This document shows, piece after piece, positions 8,066 through 15,677 of a DNA stretch of 64,000 bases (within the stretch, counting starts at the first letter, position 1; every line of letters begins with the position of its first letter). Below the pieces are notes generated by a model, which was given only the letters and a program-made list of their open reading frames with translations, was not told the DNA's origin and made no database searches. The position numbers and the translations under genes were made by a program. The DNA is from JBNJGB01 sp051747385 (GTDB lineage: Bacteria > Myxococcota_A > UBA9042 > PHBI01 > JACKFB01). Location of the stretch: the NCBI GenBank assembly GCA_051747385.1, contig JBNJGB010000009.1, forward strand, positions 1 through 64,000, written 5' to 3'.

Positions 8066-9823
8066 TCACGATCGGGATCCGCGTCGTCGTCCCCGGCCGG
8101 AGCGATCGCCGCCGCGCCGTCCGCCGCGGCCTCCTCCACGGCGGCCTCCCTTGCCGCCGGAGCCTCCTCGGCGACGGCCTCCGCCTCCTCGGGCGCCTCC
8201 GCCCCCGCGGTCCACGCGCTCCAGGGAGAGCTCGAAGCGGCGGCGCTTGCGGTCGACCGACACGACGCGGACCTCGACGCGCTGCCCGCCGCGGACCACC
8301 TCGGTCGGAGCGTCCGCGAAGCCGTCGGTGAGCGAGCGGATCGGGATCAGCCCCTCCTTGGCGATGCCCACGTCGACGAAGCCGCCGAACCGGTTCACGT
8401 TCGTGACCTTGCCCCGGAGCTTCATGCCGGGCTCCAGGTCCCGCAGCCGGCGTACGCCCTCGTTCATGGCGGGCTCGGGGCCGCGCCGCGTCGTCCCGGC
8501 GGGCGCCTTCCCGGTCGGCTTCGGCTTCTTCTTGCCCTTTTCGGACTTCTTCTCGGACTTCTCGTCCTCCGGCCGCTCGGGCCCTCGGACGGCCTCGGCC
8601 ACCTCGTCCAGCAGGTCGGCGAGGCGCCGCTCGTCGTCGCCCGTCAGCTCGACGCCCGGCGGGAGCAGGACCAGGCTCTCCGCGCCCAGGCCGCTCCAGC
8701 TCTTCCGCGGACGGAACGCCCGCCCGGCGAGGATCCGCGCGGCTTCCACGGTCGGCGAACGCTTCCCGCGCTTCCGGGGAGGCAGTCCGTCGGCGTGCAC
8801 GCGGTGCATTTCGTGGCCTTGCAGCGCCTCGCCGATTTGCTCCAGCCGCGCGTCGTCCTCGGCTTCGGCGGGGACCACCACGGGGTCGCCCTCGCCGAGC
8901 CGCTCGGCGAGCCACGAGGCGGCGCGGTCGCCGTCGTCGCCCGCGGCGATCTTCTCCGAGTCGATGAAGTGGCCGTCCCGCGCGACCACGGCGACTCCGA
9001 CGGGCTGGTCCTGCGCGCCCACGTACAGCGCCCCGGCGCGCTCGCTCCGCAGGGGTGGTGCCTCGATCCGCTCCCGATACCGCGCGCAGGCGTCGACCAT
9101 GGCCTCGATGGCGGCGCGCCGATCCAGGGCCTCCCGGGCCCCCTCCTCGAGGCGGGAACCCACAAGGTCCCTGAGGATGGCGGGTGCGTCGAGCCCCTCG
9201 GCGCGCTCGTCGACGTCGGCGGCCGGGCCCGCGATGGCCTCCTCGAGAGCGTCCTCGGGGCGCTCGATCCGCACCGTGACCCCACCGTCGGCCTCGGCCC
9301 GGCGGGCGCGGAGCCAGACATCCGGAGCCAGCCCCAGGGGCGCCGCAGCCTCCGGAGTGCCCTCCGGCAGGTCGCCCTCCACGTGGACCGTGCCCTGCTC
9401 CAGGGTGACCCCCAGCGCCCCGTGGTATGCGTCCGCCACGGCGGCGAGGGCGTCGTGCCAGGCGGCGTGGTTGGGGAAGGCCTCGAGGGGCAGGCGCTCG
9501 GACGCCTCCTCCAGGACCCGGAGGCCCGCGGCGGACCAGGTGCGACGGATGGCCTCGTCCGGCAGGAGCTGAAGACCCTCGCCCAGGCGTCGCTGGGACA
9601 CGGCCCGGACCGTGTCGCGCCAGCGCAGGTACTCCCGCCAGACCTCGCGCGCCCGACGCCACGTGGGGGCCGGGTGCCCTCCGAGCTCTCGAGCGTATCG
9701 CGACACGAGGTCGGACAGGGAGGCTCCGCGGTCGAAGAGGCGCGCCAGCTTGCGGAGCTGCTCGGGAGTCAGGGGATGCAGGTCGAACGCGTGGGCGCGC
9801 GCCGCGAAGGAGGCGAAGTCCAT
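8066..9823 (-). CDS. Tex-like S1-domain RNA-binding protein with RGG tail
   Basis: Product of 585 residues. The region of about 465-537 is an S1 domain very like that of the transcription accessory protein Tex (LEPGMKLRGKVTNVNRFGG, then EGLIPI, RKRRRFELSL). A middle segment (GALYVGAQDQPVGVAVV onward) resembles a degenerate RNase H-like YqgF fold, and the N-terminus is helical as in Tex. The helix-hairpin-helix part of true Tex was not recognised. The last about 47 residues are an Arg/Gly-rich tail (GGRRGGGRGGRRGG) typical of nucleic-acid-binding disordered regions. An acidic/Lys stretch (EDEKSEKKSEKGKKK) precedes the S1 domain. The start at 9823 is preceded by GGGAGCC. Likely a nucleoid or RNA-associated regulator; exact role unknown. 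Confidence 0.8.
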   Translation of the reverse strand: MDFASFAARAHAFDLHPLTPEQLRKLARLFDRGASLSDLVSRYARELGGHPAPTWRRAREVWREYLRWRDTVRAVSQRRLGEGLQLLPDEAIRRTWSAAGLRVLEEASERLPLEAFPNHAAWHDALAAVADAYHGALGVTLEQGTVHVEGDLPEGTPEAAAPLGLAPDVWLRARRAEADGGVTVRIERPEDALEEAIAGPAADVDERAEGLDAPAILRDLVGSRLEEGAREALDRRAAIEAMVDACARYRERIEAPPLRSERAGALYVGAQDQPVGVAVVARDGHFIDSEKIAAGDDGDRAASWLAERLGEGDPVVVPAEAEDDARLEQIGEALQGHEMHRVHADGLPPRKRGKRSPTVEAARILAGRAFRPRKSWSGLGAESLVLLPPGVELTGDDERRLADLLDEVAEAVRGPERPEDEKSEKKSEKGKKKPKPTGKAPAGTTRRGPEPAMNEGVRRLRDLEPGMKLRGKVTNVNRFGGFVDVGIAKEGLIPIRSLTDGFADAPTEVVRGGQRVEVRVVSVDRKRRRFELSLERVDRGGGGARGGGGRRRGGSGGKGGRRGGGRGGRRGGDRSGRGRRRGSRS

Positions 9824-10073
9824 GGTCGGCTCCCGTGGCTTGGCAGGTCCGTCTCCCAGGCCCGAAGACGGTTCGGAACCCGTCGGGGTCCTCTCGGCGA
9901 GGGCGCTGGGCGCCGGGTCGCGGGATCGCGGGGTCTCGATGCGGGCGCGAGGCGATATGCGGACCCTCGCGCGACCCCCGTGGTCTCCATTCTGACCCCG
10001 GCGCGTCCCCGCGACAAGCAGAGGTTGTGAGAGGGCCCGTGCGCGGGTCAGCCCGAGTCCGCTGACTGGGCCG
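9824..10073. other. Intergenic stretch upstream of the S1-protein gene
   Basis: No gene is supported. GC-rich leader region between repeat C and the S1-protein start; no convincing promoter or structure was seen. Confidence 0.5.
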
Positions 10074-10229
10074 AGCACCGAGCGCGCCGAGGCGGGTCCA
10101 GGTGCAAGGAAGCGTGGCCGATTCGCGTGGAGGGGTAGCCGAGCTACCTCGAGCACGAATCGGTGACGGTGACGCCGCAGATGGGCCCGAATCGGTGGGC
10201 GAATGCCGGAACAGGCAGCGGATTCGGGG
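10074..10229 (+). repeat. Palindromic intergenic repeat C, full copy 1
   Basis: About 150 bp, almost identical to 38099-38252. It contains an outer palindrome CCGATTCG / CGAATCGG (10118-10163) and an inner GGTAGC-CGA-GCTACC, giving an approximately 46-base cruciform. A conserved tail, AATCGGTGGGCGAATGCC, follows. It ends right at the stop codon of the GGDEF gene. Confidence 0.85.
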
Positions 10230-11213
10230 TCAGTGGGTGGTGGCCGGGAGGCTCCTGAGCGCCCCGCCCTCGAGGGGGGAGGCAGGGGAGGTGCAGACGC
10301 GGTTCCGCCCCGACTGCTTCGCCTGGTACAGGGCCTCGTCGGCCCGCTGCACCACGGCTTCGGAGCTCTCGGAGTCGGGCGGCGCCCAGCCCGCGACGCC
10401 GGCGCTCACGGTCAGCGGTCCCGGGGTGCTTCGGCCCGGGTGGGGGATGGCCTGGGCCCGCACCTCGCGGCGGAGACGGTCCACGGCCCGCGCCGCGTCC
10501 TCCACCGCCGTCTCGGGGAAGACGACCATGAACTCCTCGCCGCCGTAGCGATAGACTGCGTCCCGGCCGCGGCAGCACATCCGCAACGTGGCGGCGACGT
10601 TGCGCAGCGCCTCGTCGCCGGCCGGGTGGCCGCACGTGTCGTTGTAGCGCTTGAACTCGTCGATGTCGACGAGCGCCACGGAGTAGGAGAGGCCGGCCTG
10701 CTCGCAGCCCCTGTGGAGCCGCTCGAGATCCTCGTCGAGGCGGCGCCGGTTGCCGACGCCCGTGAGGTGATCCTGGCGGCCGTCGCGGTAGAACTCGCGG
10801 TTCATCTGCCGCAGGGCGTGGGCCTGCTCCAGCAGCTTGCGGTGGAGCGCCGTCACGCGCTGCGCGGCGATGAGCCGAAGCTGGAGGTCCCCCGGGTCCA
10901 GGGGCTTGGTCAGGTAGTCGTCCGCCCCGGCCTGCATCCCCGTGAGGCGGTCGCCGTTGTCGCCGCGGGCCGTGAGCAGGACGAAGTACGTGTAGGCTTC
11001 GTCGCCGTCCGCCCGGACTCGGCGGCAGAGGTTGATGCCGTCGAGGCGGGGCATCATCCAGTCGCTGATGACCACGTCCGGCTCGGCCTCGAGATAGAGG
11101 CTCCACGCCTCCTCGCCGTCGCGCGCCGCGAGGCAGCGATGACCGAGCTTCTCCACCGCGCGCCGCAGGACGCGGCGGCTGAGCGGATCGTCGTCGGCGA
11201 TGAGCACCCTCAT
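10230..11213 (-). CDS. Response regulator with diguanylate cyclase (GGDEF) output
   Basis: Product of 327 residues, cytoplasmic. The N-terminal receiver domain has the acidic residues in LIADDDP, phospho-acceptor D51 in ISDWMM and K103 in LTKP. The C-terminal GGDEF domain (about 145-310) has the active-site loop YGGEEF (224-228), so it should make cyclic-di-GMP from GTP. An inhibitory site RGRD (215-218) lies five residues before it, so product feedback inhibition is expected. It follows the Hpt gene by 32 bases on the same strand, which suggests a phosphorelay feeding c-di-GMP synthesis. Start ATG at 11213 begins the conserved receiver beta strand. Confidence 0.94.
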   Translation of the reverse strand: MRVLIADDDPLSRRVLRRAVEKLGHRCLAARDGEEAWSLYLEAEPDVVISDWMMPRLDGINLCRRVRADGDEAYTYFVLLTARGDNGDRLTGMQAGADDYLTKPLDPGDLQLRLIAAQRVTALHRKLLEQAHALRQMNREFYRDGRQDHLTGVGNRRRLDEDLERLHRGCEQAGLSYSVALVDIDEFKRYNDTCGHPAGDEALRNVAATLRMCCRGRDAVYRYGGEEFMVVFPETAVEDAARAVDRLRREVRAQAIPHPGRSTPGPLTVSAGVAGWAPPDSESSEAVVQRADEALYQAKQSGRNRVCTSPASPLEGGALRSLPATTH

Positions 11214-11245
11214 GCCCGGTGCATCGGGCGGTCGAGGCTTCAGGT

Positions 11246-11647
11246 TTAGCCCGGGGGTCCGCTCTCGGAGGCGGCGGATCGAAGCTCCGGCAGGACCGAC
11301 AGGGCACCCCGGGCGCGGTCCACGGCGGCCGCCAGGCGCTCGAGGGCAGCCCGGGCCTCGGCCGTATCGCCCCGGTGGGCGTGTGTCTCCAGGTCCAGGG
11401 CCCGGCGGTCGACCTCCGGCAGGCCGAGGCTCGCCGCGGTGCCGTGGAGGCCGTGGGCGTGGCGCTCGACGGAGGCCAGATCGGCCGTGCCCAGAGCCTC
11501 CTCGATGGCCGCGAGGCGGCCCGGGATCTCCCCCAGCCACCCGCCGTACAGCTCTCGCACGAGGTCGTTCACGGGATCACCCGCGGAGAGGCCGCGGAGA
11601 TCCTCGACGACGCGGGGATCCAGGGGCCCGGGGTGGGCGTCGGCCAT
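11246..11647 (-). CDS. Histidine phosphotransfer (Hpt) protein
   Basis: Product of 133 residues, mostly helical, matching the Hpt four-helix bundle. The motif AHGLHGTAASLG corresponds to the family consensus AHTLKGSSxxLG, with phospho-accepting histidine about H65; the usual Lys is His here. It should shuttle phosphate between a hybrid kinase receiver and a response regulator. The neighbouring GGDEF response regulator (32 bases downstream) is the obvious recipient, and the hybrid kinase at 6032-7999 a possible donor. The ATG at 11647 is preceded by a GAGAGGAG ribosome-binding site; longer in-frame starts give an unrelated polar extension. Confidence 0.85.
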   Translation of the reverse strand: MADAHPGPLDPRVVEDLRGLSAGDPVNDLVRELYGGWLGEIPGRLAAIEEALGTADLASVERHAHGLHGTAASLGLPEVDRRALDLETHAHRGDTAEARAALERLAAAVDRARGALSVLPELRSAASESGPPG

Positions 11648-11943
11648 GGCTCCTCTCTCGGTGGCGGAGACGCTCGGGGATCTGGATGGTGCATGCGGAG
11701 CGTAGCACGCCGGGACCTTTCGGAGCACGGGTGACCTGCGCGATTCTTCCGGCGCAACGACGTCCCGGACGCCGCGCGCCGCGTACTGAAAACGCTCGAC
11801 ATTTCAGTGCCTAAGACGGTAGTCGCGGTCGAGGGTAGGCCCGTCTCAGCCTAGATACACGCGTCTTCGGCACCCCCGCCTGAAGCCTCAGTGTATCCGC
11901 GTGCTTCCACGCGGGTGCTCGGCAACCCACCCGAAACCCAGGT
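11648..11943. other. Intergenic stretch with a small inverted repeat
   Basis: No gene is supported. Contains ACTGAAA…TTTCAGT (11785-11808) in a locally less GC-rich stretch; significance unknown. Upstream part may hold the promoter of the Hpt gene, but none was convincing. Confidence 0.45.
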
Positions 11944-12413
11944 CTGAGAGCAGGCAAGGGCACGGGCACGGGCAAAGGCAAGGGAGGGCGGTCGACTTTG
12001 CGACCGCCCTGGGCGGACACGCGAGGCAATCGCAGGGTCGNNNNNNNNNNNNNNNNNNNNNNNNNNNNNNNNNNNNNNNNNNNNNNNNNNNNNNNNNNNN
12101 NNNNNNNNNNNNNNNNNNNNNNNNNNNNNNNNNNNNNNNNGCTCGGAAACGATGGATTCTGCGCGTCTGAGAGCAGGCAAGGGCACGGGCACGGGCAAAG
12201 GCAAGGGAGGGCGGTCGACTTTGCGACCGCCCTGGGCGGACACGCGAGGCAATCGCAGGGTCGGAGAAGTGAGGGCCGCGCGGCGGTACGGCGCCCGGTG
12301 CTGGATTGCACCCGCTCGGAAACGATGGATTCTGCGCGTCTGAGAGCAGGCAAGGGCACGGGCACGGGCAAAGGCAAGGGAGGGCGGTCGACTTTGCGAC
12401 CGCCCTGGGCGGG
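11944..12413 (-). repeat. 173-bp tandem repeat array A2, inverted relative to array A1
   Basis: CTGAGAGCAGG starts at 11944, 12167 and 12340. The last two are 173 bp apart. The unit is the reverse complement of that at 78-661, including the hairpin AGGGCGGTCG-ACTTTG-CGACCGCCCT and G-rich hexamers GGGCAC/GGGCAA. The intact unit shows that 50 bases are missing at the N gap. No gene supported. Confidence 0.9.
12041..12140. other. Assembly gap (100 N) inside repeat array A2
   Basis: Exactly 100 N. By comparison with the intact unit (12264-12313), 50 bases of known sequence would bridge the gap if no further unit is missing. The true copy number is unknown. Confidence 0.95.
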
Positions 12414-12479
12414 CGGTGGACCGCCTGGACGCCGCCCGGCATCATGCGCGGGCACGATCCGCCCCACGAAGGAGCCGCC

Positions 12480-13811
12480 ATGAGCGACGAGACCCTGACC
12501 CTGCGCATCCTCCCGTCCGAGGCCGAACTCCCGGACGATCACCGCCGGATGAAGGTCGTCGAGCCCGCGCGGGGCGGCCTGTCCCTGGAGGGGGGGCTGT
12601 CGATGGCGCTCGCGCTGCCGTCCGCGTCCCGGGCCGAGCAGCGCTGGGTCGTGGAGAAGGCCGTGGACAAGGTGACCGGGGCGTTCCCGGTGGAGCGCGT
12701 CCGGATGGAGGTGGGCGACGGGGTCGACGACGACACGGCCCTGACCCTGGCGTTGGACCGTCACCTGGGCGCCGGCGGCGGGCTGGAGCTGCTCGGCCGC
12801 CCGGCCGTGGCCGAGCGGTTGCGCGTGGCGGCGCCAGCCCTCGACACCTATCGGGCCTGGGTGGACGAGGACGCCACGATCCGGACGAGCCTGGCCATCG
12901 CGCGGGATGTCTCCGAGTGGGGCGCGGGTCGGGACGACGTGGAGGTGGAGGTCCTGGACGAGGAGGCCCTGGAGTCCCTGGGCCTGCGCCTGCTGCTGAC
13001 CGTGGGCGGCGCGAGCCGGATCTCGCCGCCGCGCCTGGTCCTCGCACGCTATCGGCCCGACGATCCGCGGCCGCCGCGCATGCTCGTGGGCAAGGGCATC
13101 ACCTTCGACACCGGCGGCATCAACGTGAAGCCCTACGAGTCCTTCGTCAGCATGATGAAGAACGACATGGGCGGCGCGGCCCTGGCCTGGTCGCTGTTCC
13201 GGTCGCTCGTGGAGCAGGGCGTCGACGAGCCCCTCGCCCTGGTGCTTCCCACCTGCGAGAACCCCGTCGGCGAGGAGGCGATGCGGCCGGGCACCGTGGT
13301 GCGGTCGTACTCCGGCCACCGTGTGCGCGTCGACCACACGGACGCGGAGGGGCGCCTGGTCCTCGCGGACGGCCTGGCCTACGCCACGGAGCGGTTCGCG
13401 CCCGGGCAGGTGATCACCTTCGCCACGCTGACGACGGCCGCGCTCATCGCCTACGGCCCGTATGCCACGCCCGTGCACTTCGCGGACCCGGAGACGGAGG
13501 AACGTCTGCGTCGGGCGAGCGACGCCACGGGCGAGGACCTGCACTTCTTCCCGGCGCGCCTGTGGCACCGGGAGGCCAACCGGGACGAGGAGGCGGACCT
13601 CCGGAACACGGGCCGCCTGCCCGGCAACGCCCGGCGCGGTGCGGGTTCGCGGAACGCGGCGCACTTCCTGGCGTTCTTCACCGACGCCCCCCTGGTCCAC
13701 CTGGACATCTTCGCCTCGACCTGGAACTGGGCCGGAGACGCGCCCGGGGGCGGCGCCGGGGCCACCGGGGCGCCGCTGCGGACGCTGCTGCGGACCTTCG
13801 GGGAGGTGTAG
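12480..13811 (+). CDS. M17-family leucyl aminopeptidase-like metallopeptidase
   Basis: Product of 443 residues. The C-terminal two thirds match peptidase family M17: metal-binding GKGITFDTGGINVKP, MMKNDMGGAALAW, CENPVGEEAMRPG, and HTDAEGRLVLADGLAYA (NTDAEGR in the classical enzyme, with Asn replaced by His here). These contain the Lys, Asp and Glu ligands of the two-metal site, so an active cytoplasmic aminopeptidase that releases N-terminal residues is likely. The N-terminal domain is shorter than and divergent from E. coli PepA. The ATG at 12480 follows GAAGGAG. It lies immediately after repeat array A2 and is followed after 5 bases by a cyclotransferase-like gene, which suggests a peptide or glutathione turnover unit. 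Confidence 0.9.
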   Translation: MSDETLTLRILPSEAELPDDHRRMKVVEPARGGLSLEGGLSMALALPSASRAEQRWVVEKAVDKVTGAFPVERVRMEVGDGVDDDTALTLALDRHLGAGGGLELLGRPAVAERLRVAAPALDTYRAWVDEDATIRTSLAIARDVSEWGAGRDDVEVEVLDEEALESLGLRLLLTVGGASRISPPRLVLARYRPDDPRPPRMLVGKGITFDTGGINVKPYESFVSMMKNDMGGAALAWSLFRSLVEQGVDEPLALVLPTCENPVGEEAMRPGTVVRSYSGHRVRVDHTDAEGRLVLADGLAYATERFAPGQVITFATLTTAALIAYGPYATPVHFADPETEERLRRASDATGEDLHFFPARLWHREANRDEEADLRNTGRLPGNARRGAGSRNAAHFLAFFTDAPLVHLDIFASTWNWAGDAPGGGAGATGAPLRTLLRTFGEV

Positions 13812-13816
13812 GATAC

Positions 13817-14206
13817 GTGGCCCGGGGCGCCTCGCACCTGGTCTTCGTCTACGGCTCGCTCATGCGAGGGATGCGCCACCACGACGTGCTGGCGGGCGCG
13901 GCGTTCGTGCGCGCCGACGCCACGGTCGGATGGTTCGACCTCGTCGACCTGGGCGCCTGGCCGGGGGCCGTGGAGCCGGGCCAGGCGTCGGTGCAGGGCG
14001 AAGTCTACCGGGTCGACGCGCCCGGGCTGACGACCCTGGACCGGTTCGAGGGCTGCCCGGACCTCTACGTGCGCCGGCGCGTGGACCTGGCGGAGACCGG
14101 GGAGGCCTGGATGTACGTCTTCCGGCGCGATCGCCTGCCGGGGCGGCCGGGCGAGGACCTCCCGGTGGTGCCGGGGGGCTGCTGGCGTCGCTGGCTGGTG
14201 GGCTGA
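13817..14206 (+). CDS. Gamma-glutamylcyclotransferase-like (AIG2/GGCT) protein
   Basis: Product of 129 residues. FVYGSLMRGMRHHDVL is the YGSL signature of the GGCT/AIG2-like fold. LTTLDRFEGCP includes a likely catalytic glutamate, and YVRRRVDLAETGEAWMYVF continues the family pattern. Such enzymes form 5-oxoproline from gamma-glutamyl peptides or amines; the substrate here is not known. The start is GTG at 13817 with GGAGGTG immediately upstream, inside the end of the aminopeptidase gene; no ATG precedes the conserved motif. Probably co-transcribed with the M17 gene. Confidence 0.82.
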   Translation: MARGASHLVFVYGSLMRGMRHHDVLAGAAFVRADATVGWFDLVDLGAWPGAVEPGQASVQGEVYRVDAPGLTTLDRFEGCPDLYVRRRVDLAETGEAWMYVFRRDRLPGRPGEDLPVVPGGCWRRWLVG

Positions 14207-14212
14207 GTCCCC

Positions 14213-15598
14213 TCAGAACACCATGAAGCCGACCAGGTAGACCGGCAGCACCAGGAGCATCAGCGCGGCCGTGTAGCCCACGAGGTCCCGCGCGGCGAGG
14301 CCCGTGATGCCCAGCAGCGGCAGGGCCCAGAAAGGCTGCAGCATGTTGGTCCAGCCGTCCCCGTAGGCGAAGGCCATGACCGCCTTGCCGAAGGGGATGT
14401 CCAGGCTCTCCGCGGTGGACAGGACGAGCGGGCCCTGGATGGCCCACTGCCCGCCGCCGGAGGGCACCAGCAGGTTCACGGCGCCCGCGGCCCCCATGGT
14501 GAGCGGCGCGAAGGTCCACTCGTTGGCCGCGCGGCTGATCACCTCGGCCCACTGCTCGACCAGGCCGGCGAGGGCGATGATGCCCATGATGCCGGCGTAC
14601 AGGGGGAACTGCAGGATGATGCCGGCGCATCCGCGCGTGCCGGCGGCGATGGCGCGGCCGTAGGCCCGGGGGCTCCCGTGGAGGAGCAGGCCCAGGGCCA
14701 GGAAGGTCAGGTTGATGGCGTTGAGGTCGACGCGATCGGCGCCCAGCCGTCCCAGGTACATGACCAGGTACGCAGCCGCGAAGGCCGCGAGGGTCCAGGC
14801 GAGGAGGCGCGACCGCTCGAGGCGCTCGGCCGGCGTGGGGTGCTCGGAGCGGGGGTCCGCCTCCGCCGGGCCGGGGAGGACGCCGGGGTCCACCTCGACG
14901 AAGTCCTCCTCCCGCCTGGGCTGCATCATCACGAGCAGCGTCGGCACGGCGACCAGGAGCGCCAGGGTCACCGTGATGTTCATGGGGCTGAACAGGGTCT
15001 CGCCCAGGGTGATGGGCGCTACGTCCGGGCGGTCCAGGATGGAGGCCAGGTCCTTGGCCTGGGTCACGGTGAGCGGGGCGGAGCCCGACAGCCCGCCGTG
15101 CCAGACCATCATGGCGGTGTAGCCCGCGGCGCCCAGCAGGGGATAGTGGACGCGGAGGCCCCGGTGGCGGGCGGCGACGGCCACCTCGCGCGCCATGAGC
15201 GCCCCGACGATGAGGCCGAGGCCCCAGTTCACGAGGGCGGCGCACATGGCCACCACGGCCGTGAGGGCGATGGCCTGGCCCGACGTCCGCGGCAGGCCGG
15301 CGACCCGGTCGATGAGGCGGTGCACGGGCCTCGAGCTGGCGAGGGCGTGCCCCGTGACGAGGATGAGGCACATCTGCATGCCGAAGGCGAGAAGCTTCCA
15401 TAGGCCGCGCTCCCGGTCGAGGACCTCGTCGCCCTTCAGGCGACCGCCCCAGTAGCCCAGCAGCTCCAGGGGAGACAGCCCGGTGCCGAGCCACGCCAGC
15501 CCGATGGCGAGGATCGTCAGGAGGATGGCGATGGCGAAGGGATCGGGGACCCAGCGTCCGGCGAAGGCGGACAGCTTGCGACCGAGCCAGCGGATCAT
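14213..15598 (-). CDS. atoE: Short-chain fatty acid transporter (AtoE family)
   Basis: Product of 461 residues, an inner-membrane protein with about 12 hydrophobic segments. Family features include the N-terminal FAGRWVPDPFAIAILLT, the conserved PSGGGQWAIQGP block near residue 390, and ALVNWGLGLIVGALMAREV. AtoE proteins import short-chain acids such as butyrate or acetoacetate. The ATG at 15598 follows CCGGAGGA. It is the last gene of a minus-strand group after the ABC1 kinase gene. Functionally it fits with the CoA-transferase subunit genes at 57431 and 59097 and the beta-oxidation cassette at 35167-37851, although these are not adjacent. Confidence 0.92.
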   Translation of the reverse strand: MIRWLGRKLSAFAGRWVPDPFAIAILLTILAIGLAWLGTGLSPLELLGYWGGRLKGDEVLDRERGLWKLLAFGMQMCLILVTGHALASSRPVHRLIDRVAGLPRTSGQAIALTAVVAMCAALVNWGLGLIVGALMAREVAVAARHRGLRVHYPLLGAAGYTAMMVWHGGLSGSAPLTVTQAKDLASILDRPDVAPITLGETLFSPMNITVTLALLVAVPTLLVMMQPRREEDFVEVDPGVLPGPAEADPRSEHPTPAERLERSRLLAWTLAAFAAAYLVMYLGRLGADRVDLNAINLTFLALGLLLHGSPRAYGRAIAAGTRGCAGIILQFPLYAGIMGIIALAGLVEQWAEVISRAANEWTFAPLTMGAAGAVNLLVPSGGGQWAIQGPLVLSTAESLDIPFGKAVMAFAYGDGWTNMLQPFWALPLLGITGLAARDLVGYTAALMLLVLPVYLVGFMVF

Positions 15599-15677
15599 GC
15601 GGTCCTCCGGTGCGTCGTGCGGCGAGGGCGCCTCGGGGCCGAGCGCGCCCCCGGGCCTCTGTAGCACACGCGCTCCG

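Noticed and set aside
6077..10030. A 1317-codon open frame on the plus strand
   Set aside because: Antisense of the kinase and S1-protein genes, both of which have complete motifs on the minus strand.
78..12413. The 173-bp arrays as CRISPR arrays
   Set aside because: The whole unit repeats, including what would be spacers; the period is too long and there are no unique spacers or cas genes.
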